33,576 nt of DNA from Lachnospiraceae bacterium (GTDB lineage: Bacteria; Bacillota; Clostridia; Lachnospirales; Lachnospiraceae): contig JAFZZY010000063.1 in the NCBI GenBank assembly GCA_017615545.1, positions 1 to 33,576 of the forward strand, given 5' to 3'. Position 1 is the stretch's first letter. Each line of letters begins with the position of its first letter. Both the position numbers and the translations under genes were made by a program. This document shows positions 18,536-26,204 of the stretch, piece after piece. A model generated the notes under the pieces. That model had not been told where the DNA came from. It was given only the letters and a program-made list of their open reading frames with translations, and did no database searches.

Positions 18536-19399
18536 CTATTCAGGCCGTGCGGCTCCGCCCTTTTTATATGCCAGAGGCGAAACCTTATAATATTTTTTAA
18601 ACAGTTTGGAAAAATGATATACATCATTATATCCTACCGCTAACGCGATCTCTTTGATGCTCTCGCCCGGAGATGTCTCCAAAAGCGTGCAAGCCTTCTC
18701 TAAACGGATCTTGATCAGGTAGTTGATCGGCGTCTCGCCGGTCTCCTCTTTGAAGATCTTGGAAATGTAGACCGAAGAAAGATACATGTTCTTCGCGATA
18801 CGGTCCAGGCTGATCTTCTCGGCGTAATGCTCCTCGAGATACTTTCGTATCCTCTTCACCGCATAGGATTTGTGGAAATTCTCGAAGGGATAGGTCTTCT
18901 GTTCGACTTCCTTCTCACGGGTCGTCCGAATGATCCAGGTGAGCAACTGCATCAGATAGGCCTTCAGCATGAAGTACCGGCCTGCCATCTCACTGCTTCC
19001 CTCGGCAACCATGTCAAAACAGATCGAGAAGATCATCTGACGATTCACGCCGTCCGTGTGAAGCACGTGTGAGGTCCGGTTCGGGAACTGGAAAACGTTC
19101 TGCGGCATATCCCGGAAATGAAAATCGGTAAATCCGATGACAAACTGGATCGCCGGATCCTGGCGGTTCGTCACGACATCCACATGCAGTTCACCTGCAT
19201 TGCAGACGATCACATCCCCTGCCTTCGCCTCGATCTGCTCTCCCGCTACGACGAACTTCTGTACGCCGGACAGGATCACAAAGATCTCGGTATAGTCATG
19301 GGAATGGAATACACCATCCTGTGTACGGGTATTTTTGACCGCATAAAAGACTTGCGGATTGAGGTCCGAATATGTCAAGTCATAATCCCTGTCACTCAT
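18536..19399 (-). CDS. AraC-family transcriptional regulator (cupin + HTH)
   Basis: I place the start at the ATG at 19399 (287 residues), which has AGGAGAG 4 nt upstream; an in-frame TTG at 19414 has no such site. Residues about 20-95 look like the AraC cupin sensor domain (FHSHDYTEIFVILSG, with GDVIVCNAGELH). The last 100 residues carry two helix-turn-helix motifs: ISLDRIAKNMYLSSVYISKIF and IKEIALAVGYNDVYHFSKLF. Proteins of this type usually sense a small molecule. It is transcribed divergently from the ABC exporter pair, which makes the pair its likely target (inference). Confidence 0.93.
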   Translation of the reverse strand: MSDRDYDLTYSDLNPQVFYAVKNTRTQDGVFHSHDYTEIFVILSGVQKFVVAGEQIEAKAGDVIVCNAGELHVDVVTNRQDPAIQFVIGFTDFHFRDMPQNVFQFPNRTSHVLHTDGVNRQMIFSICFDMVAEGSSEMAGRYFMLKAYLMQLLTWIIRTTREKEVEQKTYPFENFHKSYAVKRIRKYLEEHYAEKISLDRIAKNMYLSSVYISKIFKEETGETPINYLIKIRLEKACTLLETSPGESIKEIALAVGYNDVYHFSKLFKKYYKVSPLAYKKGGAARPE

Positions 19400-19446
19400 A
19401 AAACTCTCCTGCAATTGCCTGTTTTCATTGGATCGATCACGATTTT

Positions 19447-19475
19447 ATTCTAACATATCGTGCTTTCTATGTCAA
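19447..19475 (-). promoter_or_regulatory. Sigma-A promoter of the AraC-type regulator
   Basis: On the minus strand TTGACA (19470-19475) and TAGAAT (19447-19452) are exactly 17 bp apart, about 50 bp before the ATG at 19399. Confidence 0.85.
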
Positions 19476-19517
19476 ATTCTATTTCCTTTCATGTTTCTTT
19501 CAATTCTTTAGGTTTTC

Positions 19518-19634
19518 TGTCATTTACCTTACGAAACAAGTTTCGAAAACGCATACTTTCAAATAGGTTTTTACTATTTTTTGACCACTTTTAAAATTGA
19601 AAAATAAAACACATCTTTATGTTGGTAAATGACA
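19518..19634. repeat. Widely spaced 11-bp inverted repeat, candidate looping operator
   Basis: TGTCATTTACC (19518-19528) and its exact complement GGTAAATGACA (19624-19634) face each other with centres 106 bp apart, close to ten helical turns. The right copy lies just upstream of the exporter -10 box where an activator would touch polymerase. The left copy lies upstream of the araC promoter. Binding by the AraC-type protein is an inference. Confidence 0.55.
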
Positions 19635-19663
19635 TTTTTTTTACAGGTCGATTGCAATATAAT
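19635..19663 (+). promoter_or_regulatory. Candidate exporter promoter, perfect -10 and poor -35
   Basis: TATAAT lies at 19658-19663, but the position 17 bp upstream is only a T-run (19635-19640). A strong -10 with no -35 box fits an activator-dependent promoter, with the activator at the GGTAAATGACA site. Confidence 0.5.
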
Positions 19664-19729
19664 TGCCCTAACTATCAACAAACAACACATATTTTCGGCA
19701 TGAAGACCCATGTCGGCGGAGGTAGGAAT

Positions 19730-21538
19730 ATGTCACAACAAAACGCAAAAGCCATAGCCCGGCCCAAAGCCCTCACGAAAGAGGAATTGCTTAAAAATCA
19801 CATGCAAGCGAAGCCGTGGCCGTGGTTTTATTCATTTCTGAAGAAGTATCTGCCGTTCATCATCCCCGGTCTGTTCATGGTTGCGATCGCCAGCGCGCTC
19901 GCAGTCATCAACCCCATGATCTCCGGTAAGATCATCGACGAAGTCATCTACCAAGAACAGTACGACCTGCTCACGAAGCTTCTGCTCCTTCTGGTCGGCC
20001 TGACGATGCTTCGCGGCGTGATCCGCTTTTCTTTCACGATGCTCTTCGAGTATTGCTCCCAGAACACCCTGTACGCTATGCGTGAAGCTGTCTTCCGCCG
20101 CCTCATGCTGGAGGACTTCAACTTCTTTAACAACAACCGCACCGGCGACCTCCTCTCCCGTCAGACGGGCGATATGGATGCCGTTCGCCACTTCATCGCG
20201 TTCGTTATCTACCAGTTATTGGAAAATGGTCTCCTGTTCATCTTCTCATTGACCATGATCATCTTCTACAACTGGAAACTGGCGCTCGCCCTGCTCGTCG
20301 TGCTGCCGTTCACGGCCTACACGACCTTCCGTCAGAGTAAGGAAGTCAAGCCGGCGTTCCGCCGCAACCGCGACGCTTTCTCGAGTCTGAATACATTTGC
20401 CCAGGAAAACATCAGCGGTAACCGCGTCATCAAGGCTTTTGCAAAAGAAGACTTTGAGAAGTCAAAGTTTGATAAGGAAAACGAAAAGTTCCGCGATTCC
20501 CAGCTGGCTTCTGCAAAGGTATGGTGTAAATTCATTCCCCGCTTTGAGATCCTCTCGAACATCATGACGGTCGTGGTGCTCATCGTCGGCGGTTTCTCCG
20601 TTATCGACGGCAACATGTCACCCGGTGATCTCGTAGCCGTGACCGGTTATCTGTGGATGCTCAACAACCCGCTCCGTATGGTCGGCTGGCTGGTCAATGA
20701 CCTTCTGCGTTTCATCACGTGCCTCGAGAAGATCCACGCAACCTATATCGCCGAACCCGACATCAAGACGCCGGAAGCCCCCGTCGAGATGAAGCAGTTC
20801 AAAGGTAAGGTCGAATTCAAGCACGTATACTACAATTCGCATGATGAGGACATCCTGACAGATATCACATTTACCGCCCTGCCCGGCCAGACGATCGGTA
20901 TCATCGGCGCGACCGGCTCCGGCAAATCCTCGCTGGTCAACCTCATCTGCCGTTTCTACGACGCCAACCACGGCGGCGTATTCGTCGATGATGTCGACGT
21001 TAAAAACATGAATATCAATATCCTCCGAAGCAACATCGGCATGGCGATGCAGGATGTCTTTCTCTTCTCCGACACCATCGAGGGCAATATCTCCTACGGT
21101 GACCCGAACTGCTCCTTCGAGGATGTAGAAAGAGTCGCGAAGATCGCGAATGCCGACAGTTTCATTCGGGAAATGCCCGACGGCTACGATACGATCATCG
21201 GTGAGCGCGGCGTCGGCCTCTCCGGCGGACAGAAACAGCGTATCTCACTGGCGCGCGCCCTCCTGAAAAATCCTTCCATCCTGATCCTGGACGATACGAC
21301 ATCCGCGATCGACATGGAAACGGAAGCCCAGATCCAAAATGAACTCGAGGCAGTCTCCGGCGATCGTACGATCTTCATCATTGCCCACCGTATCTCCTCC
21401 ATCATCAATGCCGACCAGATCCTCGTGATCGACGGCGGTAAGATCATCGAACAGGGAACACACGACGAACTCCTGAAGATGGGCGGAAGATATGCTACCG
21501 TATTCAATCACCAATATGGTGACTTTGAAAAACAGTGA
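19730..21538 (+). CDS. ABC exporter half-transporter, subunit with degenerate ATPase site
   Basis: I start at the ATG at 19730 (602 residues) because GGAGGT lies 5 nt upstream; the longer open frame has no ribosome site. Six membrane helices (about residues 35-310) precede an ATPase domain with Walker A GATGSGKSS (about 394), signature LSGGQKQR (about 498), Walker B LILDDTTSA (about 519) and H-loop IIAHRISS. The residue after the Walker B Asp is Asp where Glu is normal, the hallmark of the degenerate site in heterodimeric exporters such as BmrCD and TM287/288. Its partner is the next gene. Likely cargo is drugs or lipids, unproven. Confidence 0.93.
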   Translation: MSQQNAKAIARPKALTKEELLKNHMQAKPWPWFYSFLKKYLPFIIPGLFMVAIASALAVINPMISGKIIDEVIYQEQYDLLTKLLLLLVGLTMLRGVIRFSFTMLFEYCSQNTLYAMREAVFRRLMLEDFNFFNNNRTGDLLSRQTGDMDAVRHFIAFVIYQLLENGLLFIFSLTMIIFYNWKLALALLVVLPFTAYTTFRQSKEVKPAFRRNRDAFSSLNTFAQENISGNRVIKAFAKEDFEKSKFDKENEKFRDSQLASAKVWCKFIPRFEILSNIMTVVVLIVGGFSVIDGNMSPGDLVAVTGYLWMLNNPLRMVGWLVNDLLRFITCLEKIHATYIAEPDIKTPEAPVEMKQFKGKVEFKHVYYNSHDEDILTDITFTALPGQTIGIIGATGSGKSSLVNLICRFYDANHGGVFVDDVDVKNMNINILRSNIGMAMQDVFLFSDTIEGNISYGDPNCSFEDVERVAKIANADSFIREMPDGYDTIIGERGVGLSGGQKQRISLARALLKNPSILILDDTTSAIDMETEAQIQNELEAVSGDRTIFIIAHRISSIINADQILVIDGGKIIEQGTHDELLKMGGRYATVFNHQYGDFEKQ

Positions 21539-21542
21539 ACCA

Positions 21543-21583
21543 AAGCCCTGCACTTACATGCTGGCATGTAAAGTGCGGGCCTT
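21543..21583 (+). repeat. Long hairpin between the two ABC genes
   Basis: The arms 21543-21560 and 21565-21583 pair over about 18 bp with one mismatch and one bulge, loop CTGG. It begins 5 bp after the first ABC stop codon and has no T-run after it, so it looks more like an RNA stability or processing element than a terminator. Confidence 0.6.
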
Positions 21584-21596
21584 GGCGAATTGGGGA

Positions 21597-21636
21597 GCGC
21601 AGGTAAAGACGCAAAGCGTCGACTGCGCGGGTTTTT
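21597..21636 (+). terminator. Terminator-like nested hairpin between the two ABC genes (possible attenuator)
   Basis: An outer stem GCGCAG/CTGCGC (21597-21602 with 21623-21628) encloses a perfect GACGC-AAA-GCGTC hairpin (21608-21620) and is followed by GGGTTTTT. It lies 25 bp before the second ABC gene. Because both subunits are needed, partial rather than full termination is expected. Confidence 0.55.
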
Positions 21637-21660
21637 CAAAAATGAAAAAGGAGTACAAAC

Positions 21661-23451
21661 ATGGCTAGAAATAAATACGATATCGATGAAACATTGCAAT
21701 CGAAATTTGATTTCAAACAGCTGAAGCGTCTGGGGGTCTACCTGAAGCCGCGCCGCTCCAAGTTTCTGTTTGTCATCGTCCTCATGCTGATCTCCAGTGC
21801 ACTCGGTCTGCTCTCCCCGATGTTCATCCAGACCATTCTGGATACGTACATTCCGGAAGGAAACAAGGGCGGCATTGTCTTTCTGACCTGCCTGATGGTC
21901 GGCATCACCTTAGTCTGCGCCTTCATCCTGGTGCTGAAAGTTAAACTTACCAATGAAATCGGTCAGGGCATTATCTTCGATCTGCGTAAAGATCTGTTCA
22001 CACATCTGCAAGAATTGCCCTTCTCCTACTACGATAACCGCCCGCACGGCAAGATCCAGGTACGTCTGGTGAATTACGTCAACAGCCTCAGCGATCTGCT
22101 CAGCAACGGTATCGTCAACACGATCACCGACCTCTTCAGTTTGATCATCATCTTCATCTATATGTTGCTGATCAGTGTCCGGCTGACCCTCATCTGTATG
22201 TGCGGTCTCCCCGTCCTGCTGATGGCCGTGTGGTTCATCAAGACCCGTCAGCGCAAAGCCTGGCAGATCTCCAGTAACAAGCAGAGCAACCTGACGGCCT
22301 ACATCGCCGAGAGCATCAACGGCATCCGTGTCACCCAGTCCTTCGTCCGCGAAGACAAAAACATGGAGATCTTCAACTCGCTTTCGAGCAGTTACCGTAG
22401 AGCTTGGCTGCGTGCCGTTCTATACAACAACATGCTGTGGCCTTGCGTGGATATCATTTCCATCGGCACCACTTCCGCCATCTATGTGATCGGCGTATCC
22501 ATGCTGACAGGAAATTCCGACCTCATGAGCGCCGGTATCCTCGTGGCATTCATCCAGTACATTGGCCGCTTCTGGCAGCCGGTCAATACACTCGCATCCT
22601 TCTACACTTCGCTGCTGAATGCGATCGCTTACCTCGAACGTATCTTCGAAACGATCGACGAACCCGTTCTGGTCCATGACGCACCGGGCGCCGGCGAGAT
22701 GCCGCCCATCGAAGGCAGCGTTGAATTCAAGGATGTATGTTTCAGTTACGAAGAAGGCATCCGCGTTTTGAACCACGTAAGCTTCAAAACAAAGGTCGGC
22801 GATACATTTGCCATCGTAGGCCCGACCGGTGCAGGAAAAACGACCATCATCAACCTGCTGAGCCGCTTCTACAACATCGACTCCGGCGCGATCACGATCG
22901 ACGGGGTCAATATCCAGGATGTCACCATCAAATCACTCCGCAAACAGATGGGCGTCATGCTTCAGGACAGCTTCATCTTCTCCGGAACCATCATGGATAA
23001 CATCCGCTACGGCAACATGGAAGCCACCGACGAAGATGTCATCCGCGCGGCAAAGACCGTTTGCGCGCACGACTTCATCATGCAGATGGAGAACGGCTAT
23101 CAGACCGAGGTCAATGAACGCGGTTCCCGCCTGTCAGCAGGCCAGCGTCAGCTGATCTCCTTCGCCAGAGCTCTTCTGGCAGATCCGAAGATCCTGATCC
23201 TGGACGAAGCGACTTCCAGTATCGATACTGAGACCGAGATCGCACTTCAGCGTGGTCTCGCGGAATTGCTGAAAAACCGTACATCCTTCGTTATCGCACA
23301 CCGTCTGTCTACGATCCGCAACGCCGATAAGATCCTCTATGTCGATCACGGCGAGATCTGTGAAGAAGGAACGCATGACGAACTCCTGCGCATGGAAAAC
23401 GGACTGTATCACAAGCTGTATATGTCACAGTACGATTTCCTGAACCGATAA
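21661..23451 (+). CDS. ABC exporter half-transporter, subunit with canonical Walker B
   Basis: The 596-residue protein has six membrane helices (about 25-315) and an ATPase domain: Walker A GPTGAGKTT (about 388), signature LSAGQRQL (about 491), Walker B LILDEATSS (about 513) with the catalytic Glu, and H-loop VIAHRLST. The signature is LSAGQ, not LSGGQ. In a heterodimer this altered signature faces the degenerate Walker B of the upstream partner, while the two good halves form the active site, so the two proteins complement each other as expected. GGAG precedes the start; a strong terminator follows the stop. Confidence 0.94.
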   Translation: MARNKYDIDETLQSKFDFKQLKRLGVYLKPRRSKFLFVIVLMLISSALGLLSPMFIQTILDTYIPEGNKGGIVFLTCLMVGITLVCAFILVLKVKLTNEIGQGIIFDLRKDLFTHLQELPFSYYDNRPHGKIQVRLVNYVNSLSDLLSNGIVNTITDLFSLIIIFIYMLLISVRLTLICMCGLPVLLMAVWFIKTRQRKAWQISSNKQSNLTAYIAESINGIRVTQSFVREDKNMEIFNSLSSSYRRAWLRAVLYNNMLWPCVDIISIGTTSAIYVIGVSMLTGNSDLMSAGILVAFIQYIGRFWQPVNTLASFYTSLLNAIAYLERIFETIDEPVLVHDAPGAGEMPPIEGSVEFKDVCFSYEEGIRVLNHVSFKTKVGDTFAIVGPTGAGKTTIINLLSRFYNIDSGAITIDGVNIQDVTIKSLRKQMGVMLQDSFIFSGTIMDNIRYGNMEATDEDVIRAAKTVCAHDFIMQMENGYQTEVNERGSRLSAGQRQLISFARALLADPKILILDEATSSIDTETEIALQRGLAELLKNRTSFVIAHRLSTIRNADKILYVDHGEICEEGTHDELLRMENGLYHKLYMSQYDFLNR

Positions 23452-23465
23452 AAGCATAAAAAATT

Positions 23466-23503
23466 GACCGATCAAAGCAACCCCTTTGATCGGTCGTTTT
23501 TTT
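23466..23503. terminator. Bidirectional intrinsic terminator
   Basis: A perfect 12-bp stem (23466-23477 with 23484-23495, loop CAACCC) is followed by GTTTTTTT; an A-rich run precedes it. It lies between the converging second ABC gene and the methylglyoxal-synthase-like gene. Confidence 0.93.
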
Positions 23504-23508
23504 ATCTA

Positions 23509-23913
23509 TCACTGTCTCCAATCCAAGTCACCGGCATCGATCCCGAGGATGATGGCCTCAGCGGTCGCAATGTTGGTCGCAAGCGGAATGCAGGCCACAT
23601 CACAGTTCTTCACGACTCGCGGAAAGAAATTCGAATGCGCGGAATCATGAAGGTTCATTTCCGGATTTTCCGCCTGATGAAAGTAGATGACCGCATCCAG
23701 TTCATCCCGCTCGATCTGGCGAAGCAGTTGCTCTGCCCCTCCCAGCGGGCCGGGCAGATATTTCGTCAGCGTCAATCCCGTCGCCTCTTCGATCTTCGTT
23801 CCCGTCGTCTGCGTCGCGTAAAGCTCATGCTTCTTCAGCAGCATCTTATAGGCAACACAAAGGTTGATCATCAATTCTCTTTTGATCTGATCCGATACAA
23901 ATGCAATCCTCAT
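23509..23913 (-). CDS. Methylglyoxal synthase-like protein with replaced catalytic residues
   Basis: The 134-residue protein has the length and frame of methylglyoxal synthase: YATQTTG, IEEATGL, GPLGG, IPLATNIATAEAII and the ending GDLDWRQ typical of Clostridia. True enzymes have GPxGGDQQ with a catalytic Asp; here it is GPLGGAEQ. The later FFxDPL segment, with a second conserved Asp, reads YFHQAEN. The N-terminal HD pair is reduced to SDQIK, and ATGTTG is ATQTTG. I compared these with the family from memory, so the exact alignment is inferred. Activity on dihydroxyacetone phosphate looks unlikely; a sugar-phosphate sensor or a changed reaction is possible. It is last in the HAD-TrmH-secreted protein series. 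Confidence 0.75.
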   Translation of the reverse strand: MRIAFVSDQIKRELMINLCVAYKMLLKKHELYATQTTGTKIEEATGLTLTKYLPGPLGGAEQLLRQIERDELDAVIYFHQAENPEMNLHDSAHSNFFPRVVKNCDVACIPLATNIATAEAIILGIDAGDLDWRQ

Positions 23914-23926
23914 CTTCTCATTCCCT

Positions 23927-24685
23927 TTATTTTATCGTTATAGTTCCCATCGCGTAGGATGAAAACGGGGTCAATATCCGCAAACGGTACAACTGCCATC
24001 CGAACTCATTCAGCAACTCACCGGTGGAATTCAGATCCGCGGTGGCATTCGTCGGAGCAAATGTATAATAGTCGGAAATCTCGACCAGGATCTGCTCCCC
24101 TTCCTCTGTCGGAGACATCCGTCTGCAATTGCAGGCGATGTGCGCGATCGAAAAAAACAGATCTTCCGAGCGGATCGTATAGACAAACGAAGCACGGTCT
24201 TTATCTTTTATGGCTTCTTTCACGGCTGCCGTGAATTCTTCTTCGGCGCAGAGATCCTCCCATAATTGTTTTCCCATCATGGAGGACGAACGAACCGTGG
24301 CAGAGACAAACAGTGAATTCAGGAAATACCTGCGAGCGCTGGGATATTGTTTTGCAAATGCGAGTTCCGGATGATTCACCGCACGTACGATCAATGTCTT
24401 CGCCCATACCATGGGAGGAAAACAGTACAAAACCGTGTCCTTAACGGGTTCGTCCTTTTTCGCCTCGCGTGTTTCCGAATACCCGGTCAGAACAGTAAAC
24501 AGATCGATCAGGCCGTCGGCAGCCTCCTCGGACGGGAGGTCCGGGACTCTAAACATGCCCGGTAGCGCCGTCATTTGCCCAAATTCGGGTTTTTTCACAT
24601 CCTGTGCATAAACAGACGCTGAGAAGGAAAACGCCAAAATCAGCGCGATACACGATATTAAAATCGATTTTACGCTCTTCTTCAT
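23927..24685 (-). CDS. Secreted protein of unknown function
   Basis: I place the start at the ATG at 24685 (252 residues), which has GAGGAG 7 nt upstream; the in-frame ATG 15 bp earlier does not. The N-terminus is a clear signal peptide: KK, a hydrophobic core (about 7-22) and a probable cut after SVYA. The mature part is alpha/beta-like with no membrane segment and no motif I recognise; it has Cys in YCFPP, LCAEEE and ACNCRR. It starts 29 bp after the TrmH gene and ends 13 bp before the methylglyoxal-synthase-like gene, so the genes are likely co-transcribed. Confidence 0.8.
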   Translation of the reverse strand: MKKSVKSILISCIALILAFSFSASVYAQDVKKPEFGQMTALPGMFRVPDLPSEEAADGLIDLFTVLTGYSETREAKKDEPVKDTVLYCFPPMVWAKTLIVRAVNHPELAFAKQYPSARRYFLNSLFVSATVRSSSMMGKQLWEDLCAEEEFTAAVKEAIKDKDRASFVYTIRSEDLFFSIAHIACNCRRMSPTEEGEQILVEISDYYTFAPTNATADLNSTGELLNEFGWQLYRLRILTPFSSYAMGTITIK

Positions 24686-24714
24686 CTTTCTTCTCCTCAT
24701 CTATGATCTGATAT

Positions 24715-25443
24715 CTATCCGATCGGACGGAACAGGTAGGCTCCGATGCCGACCGCGATCGTGATATTGAGCGAATCCACTTCATCGCTCTGCGGGATCT
24801 TCAAACTGGTCCCGTAGTTTTCATATTCCGGCGGAAGGCCTGTCGCCTCATTTCCGAACACAAGCGAAAACGGTGTGGCCGACTGCTTCATCGCTTCTTC
24901 CACAGTCAATTGCTTCTTTCCGGTCAGCATGAACGTGTAGATAGCATGATCCGGAAAGGCAGCCCGGTATTCTTCAAATGTTTCAAAGTTTTGGATCCGC
25001 AGGGAAAACATCGCGCCCATCGACGAGCGGACGACCTTCGGATGGCAGATATCGACGGCATTTCCGATGATGGCAATATCATGATAACCAAAGGCCAGCG
25101 CCGTGCGAAGGATGGTCCCCGCATTGCCCATGTTCGAAGGGGAAACCAGCACGATGTGCGGATCCGCGGCCGACAGTTCCTGCGCATACTTGCGGAACAC
25201 GCCCATGACAAAAACGTTTTCCTTATCCGACAGGCGGGACAGTCGTTTTTCGTCCTCCCATACTTCGATCCCGTGCTTCGCACAGACATTCTTCAGTTTT
25301 TCCATCTCGGTGAATGTCGGCGATACCAGGACGCCCAGCGCCTCCTGCGGACGTTTGTTCAAAAGCTCAAACGTCGGAAACGCGCCCGGCGAATAGGAAT
25401 ACTCGAAATTCTTTTTGTACGCTTTTAACTCATAGCGATCCAT
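24715..25443 (-). CDS. SpoU/TrmH-family RNA 2'-O-methyltransferase
   Basis: The start is put at the ATG at 25443 (242 residues), which has AGGAG 6 nt upstream; an in-frame TTG at 25449 is less likely. The three SpoU motifs are clear: NMGNAGTILRTALAFG (about residue 105), LVFGNEATGLP (about 195) and IPQSDEVDSLNITIAVG near the C-terminus, which build the trefoil-knot SAM site. The substrate is rRNA or tRNA ribose; the exact target cannot be told. The gene lies 14 bp behind the HAD phosphatase. Confidence 0.92.
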   Translation of the reverse strand: MDRYELKAYKKNFEYSYSPGAFPTFELLNKRPQEALGVLVSPTFTEMEKLKNVCAKHGIEVWEDEKRLSRLSDKENVFVMGVFRKYAQELSAADPHIVLVSPSNMGNAGTILRTALAFGYHDIAIIGNAVDICHPKVVRSSMGAMFSLRIQNFETFEEYRAAFPDHAIYTFMLTGKKQLTVEEAMKQSATPFSLVFGNEATGLPPEYENYGTSLKIPQSDEVDSLNITIAVGIGAYLFRPIG

Positions 25444-25457
25444 ATGCAACTCCTTGC

Positions 25458-26129
25458 CTATCGTTTCTCCCGAAAAAAGTCTTCGACCGCCTCCGGCAGT
25501 TTTCCTGCGCGGTCAATGATGATCCCGGCCCCGTGTTCTTTCAAAAACTTCACGCTTCGGAACCCCCAGCTGACACTGATGCAGCCGATGCCCGCATTTG
25601 CCGCGGTCCGGATATCCACGTCGGAATCCCCGACATAGAGCACATCTGCGCGGTCGCTGATATCGCAACGGCGCATAACTTCATAGATGATCTCCGGCTC
25701 CGGTTTTTTCGTTGCGACCACACCGTCGCCGATCGCCGTTACGATCGTATCCCGGAAGAACTGCTCACGCAGTCCCTGCGTCGCGCTGTCATACTTATTC
25801 GATGCGATCGCGAGCAGATAGCCGGCATCCTTAAGTTTCTTCAAAGCACGCAGCACGCCCGGATACGGCGCCGTCTTGATATTCATATGTTCACGGTAGT
25901 ATTCGCGGTTCTCTTGCAGGATAGTATCAAAGAGCGGATGCTCCGTCCCACCCGGCACCGCGCGCTCGATCAGTTTCCGGACGCCGTTTCCGACGAAGCC
26001 TTTCACCGCCTGCTTCGAATGCTGCGGCAGCCCATGCGCCGCCAACACATGGTTCAGACTGTCCGTCAGGTCATCCAACGTGTTGAGCAACGTACCGTCC
26101 AGATCAAAAATGATCAATCTTTTATTCAT
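25458..26129 (-). CDS. HAD-family phosphatase (phosphoglycolate phosphatase-like)
   Basis: The ATG at 26129 gives 223 residues; a TTG 12 bp upstream is the only longer option and no strong ribosome site decides it. HAD motifs are in order: I DLDGTLLNT, II AIASNK, III Lys in ATKKPEPE, IV YVGDSDVDI. The four-helix cap between motifs I and II places it in the PGP/Gph-like subgroup. Substrate is a small phosphate ester, possibly 2-phosphoglycolate or pyrophosphate. A terminator hairpin lies just upstream. Confidence 0.92.
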   Translation of the reverse strand: MNKRLIIFDLDGTLLNTLDDLTDSLNHVLAAHGLPQHSKQAVKGFVGNGVRKLIERAVPGGTEHPLFDTILQENREYYREHMNIKTAPYPGVLRALKKLKDAGYLLAIASNKYDSATQGLREQFFRDTIVTAIGDGVVATKKPEPEIIYEVMRRCDISDRADVLYVGDSDVDIRTAANAGIGCISVSWGFRSVKFLKEHGAGIIIDRAGKLPEAVEDFFREKR

Positions 26130-26146
26130 ATTGGGTTCCAATCATT

Positions 26147-26183
26147 GAAAAAGGCAGGAGTTTTCGACCGAATTCCCCTGCCT
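26147..26183 (-). terminator. Intrinsic terminator after the flavin reductase gene
   Basis: In the minus-strand transcript AGGCAGG (26177-26183) pairs with CCTGCCT (26152-26158), loop 18 nt, followed by UUUUU. Only about 20 bp remain before the HAD gene and I see no good promoter there, so some readthrough is likely. Confidence 0.65.
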
Positions 26184-26204
26184 GTGTATTTCCGATAAGG
26201 ATCA

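Larger units (their letters stand above)
19400..19729. promoter_or_regulatory. Divergent control region between the AraC-type gene and the ABC exporter
   Basis: This 330-bp AT-rich stretch has no gene. It contains the araC-side promoter, a candidate exporter promoter, an 11-bp inverted repeat pair (19518-19528 and 19624-19634) and a palindrome CGAAAC-AA-GTTTCG (19532-19545). The long reading frame that enters it from the exporter side is not used, because the strong ribosome site is at 19719-19724. Confidence 0.7.

Noticed and set aside
19619..19729. Upstream extension of the first ABC gene (37 extra residues)
   Set aside because: There is no ribosome site at the early ATG, the stretch overlaps the promoter and operator, and GGAGGT is placed for the ATG at 19730.
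21608..21617. GACGCAAAGC, which matches a conserved piece of the c-di-GMP-I (GEMM) riboswitch
   Set aside because: The rest of the motif is missing: no GGCAAACC-type partner, no P1b tetraloop and no second stem. The bases form a simple GACGC-AAA-GCGTC hairpin instead.
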